Counted from the first letter of the stretch, positions 8,441 to 17,042 are shown. The stretch: DNA of 57,178 nt from DATAEG01 sp051001975 (GCA_051001975.1 JBPCMU010000080.1:1-57178); one strand, 5' to 3'. The notes: generated by a model not told the origin, from the sequence alone. Made by a program: numbers and translations.

Positions 8441-9475
8441 TCAGCGCTTGATCTGCTGGACGCTGCCGGCGCGGGTGCCGGTGACCCAGACCGTCGCACT
8501 GCCCGGTGCCACTGTGACCGTGTTGGGCTGCTCGACCGTAGGCAGTCGCACGACCTCGCGGGGTGTGCTCCCGGTCAAGTCGAACGCGACAACCTGATTG
8601 AGCGCGGTCAGGGTGATCCACACCCAGTCCTTCACCGGGTCGAACGCGACCCCGTACGGAGTCCCGGCCAGCGGGATCGCCGCGGTCTGCTTCAACGGGT
8701 CGAGCTGGTAGGTCAGCAGGGCATCGCCGCGAGTGTCGGCCACTGCCAGCACGCCGCTGTCGGCGAGCACCCCGTGGGTCGGGCCGGCACCGGCGTCGAC
8801 GACACCGAGGCGCTTGCCGGTCAGCGGGTCGAACGTGCTGACCGTGAACGCCTTCACGTCGACCAACGCGACGTCGGGGCCGTCGCCGATCACACTGCCG
8901 GGCTGCTCGACGCCCGACGCCGGACCGGTGATGGTGCGGATCAGCTTGCCGCCGCGGACCACGCTCAGCGAGGGTCCGAACTCGTCGCCGACGACCCGGA
9001 TGCCGCCGTCCACCGCGGTGGCGTCGTGCGGTTCCTTGCCGACGGCGGTGGTGCGCAGCGTCAGATCACCGCGCAGCGGAACCTCGACCAGTTCGTTGGC
9101 GCTCTCGCACGGCGCAAGTACCGGCCCGCCGGGCGCGGCCAACTGCAGATGGCGCACCACACCGGGCAGCGGGACCGACCGTCGTACAGCCAGGGTGGTG
9201 CCGTCGAGCAGCAGCAGGCGGGACGGATTGCGCACGGCGACGGCGACCAACTTGGTGATCGGGTCGTAGATGATGCCCTCGGCTTTGTCACCGACCGCCA
9301 CCACGCGACCCGCTGGCGTGGCGGTGTTGCTGGGGGCGGAGGCAGGTTCGGCAGCGCCCGGCCGCTTGCTCGGCGAGGGCTTCGCAGTTGTGCCGCCGCC
9401 GGACGAGCAACCGGCCAGCACCACCGGTACGACGAGGCACGCGGCAATCAGGGCACGGGTGCGCATTCGGGTCAT
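8441..9475 (-). CDS. YncE/YVTN-type beta-propeller lipoprotein (LppL-like)
   Basis: 344 residues. A signal peptide with lipobox LAGC (Cys22) is followed by a Ser/Pro/Thr-rich tether to ~residue 55. Then come repeated four-stranded propeller blades, recognisable from recurring motifs such as VVAVGDKAEGIIYDP, LLLLDGTTLAV, HGVLADSGVLAVADT and GVAFDPVKDWVWIT. It is presumably anchored on the outer face of the cytoplasmic membrane. Length and neighbours match the mycobacterial lipoprotein LppL, whose ligand is unknown. It follows the RecD-like gene by 36 bases in the same direction, so it may be read through from that gene. Confidence 0.85.
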   Translation of the reverse strand: MTRMRTRALIAACLVVPVVLAGCSSGGGTTAKPSPSKRPGAAEPASAPSNTATPAGRVVAVGDKAEGIIYDPITKLVAVAVRNPSRLLLLDGTTLAVRRSVPLPGVVRHLQLAAPGGPVLAPCESANELVEVPLRGDLTLRTTAVGKEPHDATAVDGGIRVVGDEFGPSLSVVRGGKLIRTITGPASGVEQPGSVIGDGPDVALVDVKAFTVSTFDPLTGKRLGVVDAGAGPTHGVLADSGVLAVADTRGDALLTYQLDPLKQTAAIPLAGTPYGVAFDPVKDWVWITLTALNQVVAFDLTGSTPREVVRLPTVEQPNTVTVAPGSATVWVTGTRAGSVQQIKR

Positions 9476-9511
9476 GCTCCGATACTCGCCTGCCTCCCTG
9501 TCGCGCGCATG

Positions 9512-11446
9512 TCAGGAACCGGCGCTTGTCGCGGCCTGCAGCGTCGCGATCAGCTGGGTGCGGCGCGGCAGGGCACCGACGTCACGCACCGCGCGGCGTA
9601 CCACCGGGCCGGCCGCAGGGATGACCGAGAGGTGCCGTTGGGCTCGCGTCAGCGCGGTGTAGATCAGTGGCCGGGACAGCATTCCGGACGCCTCCGGCGG
9701 CAGCACGACGACGACCGCAGGGAACTCCGAACCCTGTGCGCGATGCACGGTGATCGCCCAACCGTGCGCCAGATCGCCGAGCGCCTTGCCGTTGATCCGG
9801 GCCAGCCCTGACGCGAACTCGACGATCACAGCACCGTCTACGACGTCGGTGACGGTGCCGACCTCACCGTTGGCGTATCCGTTCGGCTCCGCCTCCAGGT
9901 GATTGGCCGTCGCGACGACCCGGTCGCCCGGATCGAACCGCCGACGGCCGGTGCCCGGGTTGAAATGCGCCTTGAGCGCCGCGTTCAGCGCGAGGGTGCC
10001 GGCCGGTCCGCGGTGCACCGGGGTGACCACCTGCACCTGTTCGGCCGGGATGCCGAGCGCCCGCGGGATCGAGTCGGTGACCAGCTGCCGGGTGCGCAGC
10101 GCGGCCTCGGTCGAGCCACGCGCGGTGACGATGACGACCTCACGCTCCGGGTCGTCGATCGGCGGAAGCTCTCCGGAACGCACTGCGGTCGCCAGCCGGG
10201 CGATGGTGCCGCCTTCGGCCTGCCGGTACAACGTGGTGAGCTCGGTGGTCGGTACGGTGCCGGAGTCGATCAGGTCACCGAGCACCCGGCCCGGCCCTAT
10301 CGACGGTAGCTGCGCCGCGTCCCCGACGACGAGCAGGTGCGCACCGTCCGGGCAGGCCGACAGCAGCGCCTCGGCGAGTTCCACGTCCAGCATCGATGCC
10401 TCGTCCACCACGATGATGTCCGACTCGAGCGGATAGTCCTCGCCCCGGGTGAAGCTGCCGCGGTAACTCTCGTTCTTGTCCTCCGGGCGGCGGCCTTGCG
10501 CGCCGAGCAGGCGGTGGATCGTCGTGGCCGGCACACCGCAGAGCTCCTCCAGCCGCTTGGCGGCACGTCCGGTCGGCGCGGCCAGCGAGATCTCCTTGCC
10601 CGCCTTCTCGGCCAGCGCCACCACCGCGGCAACCGTCCGGCTCTTACCGGTTCCCGGCCCGCCGGTCAGCACGCTCACCCCGCTGTCCAACGCAGCGCTC
10701 ACCGCGCGGCGCTGCGCCTCGTCGAGGTCGGACAAGGCGCCGGGCAACTTCGCCGGGTTGCCCTTGATCGGTTCGGCGGTGGCCAGGAGCCTCGCGATGG
10801 CCTCGGCGATGGCGTCTTCGGCCTGGTGGTACCGGGCCAGCGCCAGCACCGGTGGCTCCGCAGGGACGAGGTGCACCTCACCGGATTCTTCTGCAGCTTC
10901 AATCGCCGCCGCGGTGTCAGTGATGCCGTATTGCCGCAGTCCCGCCTCGACGTCGGTTAGCGCATCGACGGTGTGCCCGTTGCGCGCGGCGCGGGTGAGC
11001 AGCCAGCACACCAACCCGGCCGCGCGACGCGGGTCGTCCCGGGCGACACCGGGAGACGATGCCCGGGCGAACCGATCAGCCGTGTCCACCTCGATTCCGG
11101 TCACCCGCAGCAACGCCCAGGGATCGTCGCGCAGCTGGGTCGACGCGTCGCCGCCGAGTTGTTGATGTGCCCGGGCCGCCCAGCGCACGTCGACGTCGGC
11201 TCCCACCATCAGCACGCACATCTGCAGCACCGCCTCGGCACCGACGAAAGAGGACAGCAGCCGCGACGCGCGCCGGGCGGTCACTTTCGGCAGAGCGCCG
11301 AGGGTGTCGGCGGTGACATCTTCGGCGCTGCGGATGCCTGCTGCCGGCAACGCTTCGGCGAGCGTGCGACCCAGACCCGGCCACAGCCCAGCTGCACAGA
11401 ACTCGACGAACGCCCGCTGTTCGGTGTCCGCAGTGGCGCCGGTCAG
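9512..11446 (-). CDS. RecD-like (RecD2/PIF1-type) DNA helicase
   Basis: A superfamily 1B 5'-3' helicase. The N-terminal half (to ~residue 235) has helix-hairpin-helix-like segments (WPGLGRTLAEALPAAGI, LGALPKVTARRASRLL). Walker A GGPGTGKS is at about 261-268. Motifs Ia APTGRAAKRL, II VVDEASMLD, III VVGDAAQLPSIGPG, IV TTLYRQ, V near HAGWAITVHRAQGSEF and VI IYTALTRAQ follow. Start choice is difficult. The first conventional start is TTG 11350 (612 aa), but clearly protein-like sequence (AFVEFCAAGLWPGLG) continues upstream with no ATG, GTG or TTG. A CTG at 11446 has GGAGA about 8 bases upstream and overlaps the preceding gene's stop as CTGA, giving 644 aa. I use that frame limit. It probably acts in recombination or repair; no RecB/RecC gene is adjacent. 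Confidence 0.88.
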   Translation of the reverse strand: MTGATADTEQRAFVEFCAAGLWPGLGRTLAEALPAAGIRSAEDVTADTLGALPKVTARRASRLLSSFVGAEAVLQMCVLMVGADVDVRWAARAHQQLGGDASTQLRDDPWALLRVTGIEVDTADRFARASSPGVARDDPRRAAGLVCWLLTRAARNGHTVDALTDVEAGLRQYGITDTAAAIEAAEESGEVHLVPAEPPVLALARYHQAEDAIAEAIARLLATAEPIKGNPAKLPGALSDLDEAQRRAVSAALDSGVSVLTGGPGTGKSRTVAAVVALAEKAGKEISLAAPTGRAAKRLEELCGVPATTIHRLLGAQGRRPEDKNESYRGSFTRGEDYPLESDIIVVDEASMLDVELAEALLSACPDGAHLLVVGDAAQLPSIGPGRVLGDLIDSGTVPTTELTTLYRQAEGGTIARLATAVRSGELPPIDDPEREVVIVTARGSTEAALRTRQLVTDSIPRALGIPAEQVQVVTPVHRGPAGTLALNAALKAHFNPGTGRRRFDPGDRVVATANHLEAEPNGYANGEVGTVTDVVDGAVIVEFASGLARINGKALGDLAHGWAITVHRAQGSEFPAVVVVLPPEASGMLSRPLIYTALTRAQRHLSVIPAAGPVVRRAVRDVGALPRRTQLIATLQAATSAGS

Positions 11447-12411
11447 CTGACGTTCTCCGGGTAGCCCGTCTGCGGTGCGGACACCTCATCGAGCGCATCA
11501 CGGATCGCGTTCGGCAGTTCGACGGCGAGCGAACCGAGCGCCGAACTCAGCTGAGCCTCGGTCCGCGGACCGACGATCACGCTGCTGACAGCGGGCCGAC
11601 GCCGCAACCAGGCCAGCGCGACGGCGAGCGGAGCGACGGCCAGCCCGTCGGCCGCGGTGGCTACCGCCTGGACGATGCCGGCCTGCCGTTGGTCGGTGTA
11701 ATCGGAGATCGTCCGGCCGAGGCGCACGGCGCGGGAGTCAGCCGGAACCCCTCCGCGGTACTTGCCGGTGAGCACGCCACCGCCGAGCGGGGAGTACGGG
11801 AATAGCCCGATGCCGAACTCCGCGCAGGCCGGCACGACCTCCCGCTCCACACCACGCTCCAACAGCGAGTACTCGACCTGGTTCGCCACGATCGGTGCCC
11901 GGCCGGGAATCGCTCGCTGCAGTGTCGCGGCCTGGGCCAGCCGCCACCCGGGATAGTTGGACACGCCGACGTAGCGCGCCTTGCCGGAGGCGACCGCCAT
12001 ATCAAGTGCGCCCAGCGTCTCGTCGGTGGGCACGCTCGGGTCGACGGTGTGCACCTGCCACAGGTCGACGTAGTCCACTCCGAGCTTCGTCAGCGACGAG
12101 TCGAGTTGGCGCAGCAGTGCGCCGCGGGACGCGTCGACGAACCGCTCGTCATCCGTCCGGGTGATGCCCGCCTTCGTGGAGATGATCAGCTCGTCGCGCG
12201 GCATCACGTCGGCCAGCAATGCCCCGATGATCGTTTCGGTGTGCCCCAGGCCGTAACTCGCTGCCGTGTCCAGAAACGTCCCGCCGGCGGCACGGAACGC
12301 GATCAGCGTGGCCGCGGCCTGGTCCGGATCAGTGCCCTGGCCCCAGGTCATCGTGCCGAGCCCTAGTTCGGACACGGTCAGTCCACTGCCACCAACCCTG
12401 CGCTGCTCCAC
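11443..12411 (-). CDS. Aldo/keto reductase
   Basis: 322 residues from GTG 12411. It is a TIM-barrel NADPH-dependent oxidoreductase of the YdjG/voltage-gated K-channel-beta-like AKR group. Visible signatures are GLGTMTWGQG near the N-terminus, the catalytic Asp/Tyr in FLDTAASYGLG, the Lys in IISTKAG, the His in WQVHTVDP, then the NADPH-binding VGVSNYPGW and NQVEYSLLERG segments. A C-terminal SSVIVGPRTEAQL follows. The stop overlaps the proposed start of the RecD-like gene. A TANNNT -10 box lies seven bases before the GTG, suggesting a leaderless mRNA and explaining the lack of an SD. It is divergent from the F420 oxidoreductase across 77 bp. Substrate unknown. Confidence 0.9.
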   Translation of the reverse strand: MEQRRVGGSGLTVSELGLGTMTWGQGTDPDQAAATLIAFRAAGGTFLDTAASYGLGHTETIIGALLADVMPRDELIISTKAGITRTDDERFVDASRGALLRQLDSSLTKLGVDYVDLWQVHTVDPSVPTDETLGALDMAVASGKARYVGVSNYPGWRLAQAATLQRAIPGRAPIVANQVEYSLLERGVEREVVPACAEFGIGLFPYSPLGGGVLTGKYRGGVPADSRAVRLGRTISDYTDQRQAGIVQAVATAADGLAVAPLAVALAWLRRRPAVSSVIVGPRTEAQLSSALGSLAVELPNAIRDALDEVSAPQTGYPENVS

Positions 12412-12418
12412 GCCGACA

Positions 12419-12424
12419 AAACTA
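12419..12424 (-). promoter_or_regulatory. -10 box for leaderless aldo/keto reductase mRNA
   Basis: TAGTTT on the minus strand ends seven bases before GTG 12411. That spacing puts the transcription start at or next to the start codon. No clear -35 was seen. Confidence 0.45.
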
Positions 12425-12476
12425 GTGGCAGCTGTGGACGCAGCGCGGCGCGGGAGGCCGCGCTGGGGACGGCAGG

Positions 12477-12482
12477 TACCGT
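12477..12482 (+). promoter_or_regulatory. -10 box for leaderless F420 oxidoreductase mRNA
   Basis: TACCGT ends six bases before GTG 12489. It abuts the alternative GTG 12483, which supports 12489 as the real start. Confidence 0.45.
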
Positions 12483-12488
12483 GTGCCG

Positions 12489-13538
12489 GTGAAGTTGGGA
12501 CTGAACCTCGGCTATTGGGGCACTGGCAACGACGCCGACAATCTCGTCCTGGCCAGGGAAGCCGACCAGCTCGGCTATTCGGTCGTCTGGGCGGCGGAGG
12601 CGTACGGCTCGGACGCACCGACCGTGCTTTCGTGGATCGCTGCGCAGACCGAGCGGATCGACGTCGGCAGCGCGGTGATGCAGGTCCCGGCCCGGTCCCC
12701 GGCGATGGCCGCCATGACCGCCGCCACCCTCGACACGTTGTCCGGTGGTCGGTTCCGGATGGGTCTGGGTGTGTCCGGTCCGCAGGTCTCCGAGGGCTGG
12801 CACGGCGTGCGGTTCGACAAGCCGCTGGCCCGCACCCGGGAGTACGTGGCGATCGTGGAGCAGGCACTGTCCCGGCAACGCGTGCGCTTCGACGGAGCGC
12901 ACTACCAGTTACCGCTGCCCGACGGCCCGGGCAAGCCGCTGATGCTCACCGTGCATCCGGTACGTGAGCACATCCCGATCTATCTCGCGTCCATCGGGCC
13001 GAAGAACCTGGAGCTGACCGGCGAGATCGCCGACGGCTGGCTGGCCATCTTCTTCTCACCCGAGCACGCCGAGGAGCAGATGAGCCACATCACTGCCGGC
13101 CGTGCTCGCGCCGATCTCGGTCTGGCCGGGTTCGACGTGGTGCCGACCGTGCCGGTCGTCGTGGGGGATGACGTGGAGTCGTGTGCGGCCGCGGTACGCA
13201 GCTACGCAGCGCTCTACATCGGTGGGATGGGCAGCCGCACCCAGAACTTCTATCACGCACTTGCCACCCGGATGGGCTTCGGTGCAGCGGCTGACGAGGT
13301 GCAGGACAAGTTCCTCTCCCGTGACTACGAAGGGGCGGCCGCCGCGGTCCCGCTCGAGTTCGTTGATGCGACCGCGCTGCTCGGGTCGCCGGAGCGCGTA
13401 GCCGAGCGGATGAAGCGCTATGCCGATGCCGGGGTGACCACCCTGTCGGTGACCCCGTTCGCCGACACGATCGAGGAGCGGCTGGCCACCGTCCGGACCA
13501 GTCTCGACGCACTGCACACCGCCGGGCTGGCGGAGTGA
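12489..13538 (+). CDS. LLM-class F420-dependent oxidoreductase
   Basis: 349 residues from GTG 12489, giving the family-typical N-terminus MKLGLNLGYWG; GTG 12483 would add two residues. It is a luciferase-like TIM barrel. The segment GYSVVWAAEAYGSDAPT, the ERIDVGSAVMQVPARSP strand-loop and LSGGRFRMGLGVSGPQV mark the F420-binding subfamily often annotated as LLM F420 enzymes. IYLASIGPKNLELTGEIADGW is the second conserved block. Substrate is not predictable. The stop overlaps the uppP start (GTGA), implying translational coupling. Upstream it is divergent from an aldo/keto reductase. Confidence 0.9.
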   Translation: MKLGLNLGYWGTGNDADNLVLAREADQLGYSVVWAAEAYGSDAPTVLSWIAAQTERIDVGSAVMQVPARSPAMAAMTAATLDTLSGGRFRMGLGVSGPQVSEGWHGVRFDKPLARTREYVAIVEQALSRQRVRFDGAHYQLPLPDGPGKPLMLTVHPVREHIPIYLASIGPKNLELTGEIADGWLAIFFSPEHAEEQMSHITAGRARADLGLAGFDVVPTVPVVVGDDVESCAAAVRSYAALYIGGMGSRTQNFYHALATRMGFGAAADEVQDKFLSRDYEGAAAAVPLEFVDATALLGSPERVAERMKRYADAGVTTLSVTPFADTIEERLATVRTSLDALHTAGLAE

Positions 13539-14356
13539 CCCTTCTCCAGGCGCTCGTCTACGGATTGGTTCAGGGCCTCACCGAATTTCTGCCGATCTCC
13601 TCGACCGGGCATTTGCGCATCGTGCAGGCCCTGTTCGGCTGGGACGACCCGGGTGCGGCGTTCTCCGCCGTGATCCAGCTCGGCACCACCCTGGCGGTGG
13701 TCATCTACTTCTGGCGGGAGCTACTGCACATCGTCGTCGGCTGGTTCCGCGGCGTGCTGAGAAAAGAGGACCGTGGCCTGGAGTACCGAATGGGCAACTA
13801 CCTCATCCTGGCGACGATTCCGGTCGGCATCTTCGGGCTCATCTTCAGCCACCAGATCGAGACCGGTGCGCGCAACCTCTGGCTGATCGCCTCGGCGCTG
13901 ATCGTGTTCGCGCTGGTGCTGCTGGCCGCGGAGCGGGTCGGTAACCGGGCCCGCGTCGAGGAGGACGTCAATCTAAAGGACGCGGTGGCAGTCGGTGCCG
14001 CGCAGGCACTGGCACTGATTCCCGGCGTCTCGCGCTCCGGCGCGACCATCTCCGCCGGGCTGTTCCGCGGGCTGGACCGGCCCACCGCAGCGCGTTTCTC
14101 CTTCCTGCTGTCGATTCCCGCTGTCGTACTGTCCGGGCTGTACGAGGCACGGCACATCGGCGAGAAGGGCAGCCCAGGAGCCGGACTCACCGGCGTCGCC
14201 ACGATCATCTCCTTCGGCGTCGGGTTGGCCTCGATCGCCTGGCTGATGCGGTTCATCACCAGGCACTCGACCCTCGCGTTCATCGTCTACCGCATCGCGC
14301 TGGGTGGGTTGCTGCTGATCCTGCTGGCCACCGGGGTTCTGGACGCGACCACATGA
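13535..14356 (+). CDS. uppP: Undecaprenyl-diphosphate phosphatase
   Basis: 273 residues, a polytopic inner-membrane enzyme that recycles undecaprenyl diphosphate to the monophosphate for peptidoglycan and other envelope glycan synthesis. Motif 1 QGLTEFLPISSTGHL (about 14-28, with the catalytic Glu) and motif 2 PGVSRSGATISAGLFRGLDR (about 162-181, with the phosphate-binding Arg) are both intact. Hydrophobic helices separate them, and a VGLASIAWLMRFI helix lies near the end. It starts at GTG 13535, overlapping the stop of the F420 oxidoreductase. In mycobacteria the same gene (Rv2136c) precedes the histidine phosphatase, DUF3090 and SCO1521 trio, as it does here. Confidence 0.95.
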   Translation: MTLLQALVYGLVQGLTEFLPISSTGHLRIVQALFGWDDPGAAFSAVIQLGTTLAVVIYFWRELLHIVVGWFRGVLRKEDRGLEYRMGNYLILATIPVGIFGLIFSHQIETGARNLWLIASALIVFALVLLAAERVGNRARVEEDVNLKDAVAVGAAQALALIPGVSRSGATISAGLFRGLDRPTAARFSFLLSIPAVVLSGLYEARHIGEKGSPGAGLTGVATIISFGVGLASIAWLMRFITRHSTLAFIVYRIALGGLLLILLATGVLDATT

Positions 14357-14414
14357 ACTCACCCCGGGAGACCGCTTCGCAAATAGCGCTCCACGCGTTG
14401 CCGGAGACCCCGAA

Positions 14415-15119
14415 ATGAGCACTGTCCTGTTGCTGCGCCACGGGCTCACGGCCCAGACCGGCGCCGTGCTGTCCGGGCACACCCTGGGGCTGCACCTCGA
14501 CGAGCGCGGCGCCAAGCAGGCCGCTGCGGTGGCCGAGCGGATCGGGGTTCTACCGCTGGCCGCGATCGTCACGAGTCCGCTGGAGCGATGCGTCGACACC
14601 GCGCAGGCCGTGATCGACGCGCAGCGTTCCGCCGGGCGGGAGCCGCAGTGGCAGATCGACGAGCGGATTGTCGAGGCCCGCTACGGCGACTGGACCGGCA
14701 AGGCGATGAAAGAACTGGTCAAGGACAAGATGTGGCCGGTCGTGCAGCAGCGCCCGAGCGCCGCCGTATTCCCGAACGGTGAGGCGATGGCCGATGTCGC
14801 CACCCGGGCCGTCGCGGCGATCCGGGATTGGGACGCCCGGCTGGGTGACGACGCGGTCTGGATGGCGTGCAGCCACGGTGACGTCATCAAGGCGATCCTG
14901 GCCGATGCCCTCGGCATCCATCTGGACCAGTTCCAGCGCATCGTGGTCGACCCGTGTTCGGTGTCGGTGGTGCGCTACACACCGACACGGCCGTTCGTCC
15001 TGCGCACCAACGACACCGGCGGCGAACTAGCCGCGTTCGCACCGCCCACCAAGCGCCGGCGTCGCAGCAAGTCCGCGGACGCGTCGGTCGGCGGCGGCGC
15101 CGGCGGCGGCACGGTCTGA
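14415..15119 (+). CDS. Histidine phosphatase family protein (MSMEG_4193/Rv2135c-type phosphomutase)
   Basis: 234 residues from ATG 14415, with GGAG upstream. It has the branch-1 histidine phosphatase (phosphoglycerate mutase-like) fold. The catalytic RHG is at 8-10 (LLLRHGLT), the TSPLERCVDTA block gives the second Arg, EARYGDWTGK carries the acid Glu, and MACSHGDVIK carries the second catalytic His. The C-terminal 30 residues are a basic, Gly/Ser-rich tail. It is the first of three genes (with DUF3090 and SCO1521-family) found together across actinobacteria. The substrate is not established, and the phosphomutase label is by fold only. Confidence 0.9.
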   Translation: MSTVLLLRHGLTAQTGAVLSGHTLGLHLDERGAKQAAAVAERIGVLPLAAIVTSPLERCVDTAQAVIDAQRSAGREPQWQIDERIVEARYGDWTGKAMKELVKDKMWPVVQQRPSAAVFPNGEAMADVATRAVAAIRDWDARLGDDAVWMACSHGDVIKAILADALGIHLDQFQRIVVDPCSVSVVRYTPTRPFVLRTNDTGGELAAFAPPTKRRRRSKSADASVGGGAGGGTV

Positions 15120-15169
15120 CCTACCCGGCAGGCACCCGGCCTCACCCGGCGGCCGCACACCTCGACCAC

Positions 15170-15175
15170 TAGGCT
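15170..15175 (+). promoter_or_regulatory. -10 box before DUF3090 gene
   Basis: TAGGCT ends eight bases before ATG 15184, consistent with a leaderless transcript. This start also agrees with the usual DUF3090 N-terminus. Confidence 0.45.
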
Positions 15176-15183
15176 TGGCGACG

Positions 15184-15738
15184 ATGACTCGACAGTTCTT
15201 CTACTTCGACCGACCACGCCGCTTCGTCGTCGGCACCGTCGGCCAGCCCGGTGAACGCACCTTCTTCCTGCAGGTCGCCGATGGCGCTCAGGTGGTCAGC
15301 GTCGCCCTGGAGAAGGAGCAGGTCGAGCGGCTCGCCGAGCGTCTCGAGGAGATGCTCGACGAGGTCGCCAGCCGCACCGGCCAGCCGGTCGCGCAGCCCG
15401 ACTCGCAGGACGCCGAGGCGCTCGAGCAGCCGATCGACGAGGAGTTCAGGGTGGCCGCACTCGGGCTGGCCTGGGACGCCGAAGAGGACGCTGTGGTGAT
15501 CGAGGCACAGGCTCCGGGCAACGGTCCGGAAGAGGCCGAGTCGACGCTCTTGGAGGACGTCACCGACGGCCCCGACGCGGTCCGGGTCCGGCTCGCCGCG
15601 CCGGCCGCGGTGGCCTTCATCGTGCGGGCCCGACGAGTGGTGGCCGCCGGCCGCCCGCCGTGCCCGTTGTGCAGCCTGCCGCTGGATCCCGAGGGTCACC
15701 TGTGCCCCCGTCTCAACGGCTACCGGCGCCAGGGCTGA
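15184..15738 (+). CDS. DUF3090 family protein
   Basis: 184 residues from ATG 15184; the frame opens three codons earlier at a TTG. The N-terminus MTRQFFYFDRPRRFVVGTVG and the next block PGERTFFLQVADGAQVVSVALEKEQVE are diagnostic of DUF3090. An acidic middle is followed by RVRLAAPAAVAFIVRARRVVAAGRPPCPLC. The C-terminus carries a CPLC...HLCPRLNG pattern, a likely zinc knuckle. It is a cytoplasmic protein of unknown function, always seen with its two neighbours (TIGR03848-type phosphatase and SCO1521-family). The downstream gene begins three bases after the stop. Confidence 0.9.
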   Translation: MTRQFFYFDRPRRFVVGTVGQPGERTFFLQVADGAQVVSVALEKEQVERLAERLEEMLDEVASRTGQPVAQPDSQDAEALEQPIDEEFRVAALGLAWDAEEDAVVIEAQAPGNGPEEAESTLLEDVTDGPDAVRVRLAAPAAVAFIVRARRVVAAGRPPCPLCSLPLDPEGHLCPRLNGYRRQG

Positions 15739-15741
15739 GCG

Positions 15742-16542
15742 GTGGCAGCGCCGGGCGGCCCGGATCCGGCCGCGGGCGATTCAGCTGACCCTGAAGTCGA
15801 GGTCGAGGCACTGACGCCGACTATCGTCTTGCCCGAGCCGGAGGCGCTGGAATTGCTTGCGCACGGTGAGCTCACCGTGGAAGGCCGGCTGGTCGACGCT
15901 TCCAACGCCACGCTCTATTGCGCGGTGACCCTCGAGGGAGTGACCGGGGCCTGTGTCTACAAGCCGGAGGCGGGCGAGCGGCCGCTGTGGGACTTCCCGG
16001 ACGGCACCCTGGCCGGGCGCGAGGTGGCCGCGTACACCGTGTCCGCGTCCAGCGGGTGGGACGTTGTGCCGCCGACCGTGCTGCGGGATGACGGACCGTT
16101 CGGTGGCGGCATGGCGCAGCTGTGGATCGACGCCGACGAGGACGTCGACATGCGTCGGGTCTCGCGGGAGTGGGCCGAACCACTACGACGGCTGGCCGTC
16201 TTCGACGCGGTGATAAACAACGCCGACCGCAAGGGTGGTCATCTGCTGCCGGTCGCCGGAGCGCATCTGTATGCGGTCGACCACGGCGTCACCTTCCATA
16301 TCGAGGACAAGCTGCGCACGATTCTGTGGCACTGGGCCGGCGACCCGCTCGACCCCGACCACGAGGCGGTGCTGCTGGAGCTGCGTGCTGCACTCGACGC
16401 CGAGCTCGGCGCCACGCTGCGCGGATTGGTCACCGGCGGCGAGGTGCGCGCCGTGCGCCGGCGCATCGATCGGCTACTGGCGGCCGGCTGCTTCCCCGAG
16501 CCCAGCGGCGAGTGGCCGGCCACCCCCTGGCCGCCCTGGTGA
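15742..16542 (+). CDS. SCO1521-family protein (PI3/PI4-kinase-like fold)
   Basis: 266 residues from GTG 15742. The family is SCO1521/TIGR03843, distantly related to phosphatidylinositol 3/4-kinase and HipA-type catalytic folds. A candidate ATP-binding Lys lies in GACVYKPEAGERPLWDFP (about residues 69-86). The catalytic-loop-like segment AVFDAVINNADRKGGHLL (about 152-169) and the metal-loop-like YAVDHGVTFH follow. The acidic, variable N-terminal 25 residues look disordered. Operon placement right after DUF3090 is conserved. A kinase activity would be inference; no substrate is known to me. Confidence 0.88.
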   Translation: MAAPGGPDPAAGDSADPEVEVEALTPTIVLPEPEALELLAHGELTVEGRLVDASNATLYCAVTLEGVTGACVYKPEAGERPLWDFPDGTLAGREVAAYTVSASSGWDVVPPTVLRDDGPFGGGMAQLWIDADEDVDMRRVSREWAEPLRRLAVFDAVINNADRKGGHLLPVAGAHLYAVDHGVTFHIEDKLRTILWHWAGDPLDPDHEAVLLELRAALDAELGATLRGLVTGGEVRAVRRRIDRLLAAGCFPEPSGEWPATPWPPW

Positions 16543-16548
16543 CCCCCA

Positions 16549-16610
16549 CCCCGCGATGATCACGCGGAATGTGCGGTCATAGCGACGAAAAGTGCGTGAT
16601 CATCGCGGGG
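16549..16610. repeat. Perfect 17-bp inverted repeat between convergent genes
   Basis: CCCCGCGATGATCACGC (16549-16565) is repeated exactly in inverse orientation at 16594-16610, separated by 28 bases. It lies six bases after the SCO1521-family stop and ends at the base before the SRPBCC stop codon. It should act as a strong bidirectional terminator. The length and perfection of the arms also suit a dispersed REP-like intergenic element. Confidence 0.85.
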
Positions 16611-17042
16611 TCAGCCCGCGACGTGCTCGGCCAGCCGATCCAGCGTCGAGATCATGCCTTTGCGATTGCGGCGCGGGAAGCCCATCAGCGAGAGCACCCA
16701 TGGCGCCTTCGCCGGGCGCGGATCCCATTCCTCGCGGACCCGGGTGCCACCGTCCACCGGCGTCAGGATGTAGCGCCACACGTGGCCATTGAAGTGCCGC
16801 CAGCCGATCTGCTTGCCTTCGTCGAACTCGACGACCTTGTTGCTGATCTCGTACGGCGCGCCCAGTTTCACGTCCATCCCGAACCTGGCGCCGAGCGACA
16901 GGCGCTCCGGGTTGCCGGTGTGGGCAGCGCGCACTGAACCGGACCCGTCTATCACCGGATGCAACGCCGGATCGGCCAGCACGTCGAAGATCCGTTGCGG
17001 CTCGGCGGCAATGGTTCGCTCGACGGCGACGACGGAGGGCAT
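16611..17042 (-). CDS. SRPBCC (START/polyketide-cyclase-like) family protein
   Basis: 143 residues from ATG 17042; the frame stays open upstream to 17264 but that part is not protein-like. The layout is the usual helix-grip fold: VAVERTIAAEPQRIFDVLADPALHPVIDGSG at the N-terminus, a beta core with FGMDVKLGAPYEISNKVVEF and WRYILTPVDGGTRVREEW, and a long C-terminal helix (GMISTLDRLAEHVAG). Such proteins bind hydrophobic ligands; the ligand here is unknown. It converges with the SCO1521-family gene across the inverted repeat and begins the accessory block that separates that gene from mshC. Confidence 0.8.
   Translation of the reverse strand: MPSVVAVERTIAAEPQRIFDVLADPALHPVIDGSGSVRAAHTGNPERLSLGARFGMDVKLGAPYEISNKVVEFDEGKQIGWRHFNGHVWRYILTPVDGGTRVREEWDPRPAKAPWVLSLMGFPRRNRKGMISTLDRLAEHVAG

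Noticed and set aside
9476..12442. RecD-like helicase considered as part of a defence or RecBCD locus
   Set aside because: No nuclease, methylase or RecB/C partner is adjacent; neighbours are housekeeping genes. The RecB-like gene at 46151 is a stand-alone family far away.
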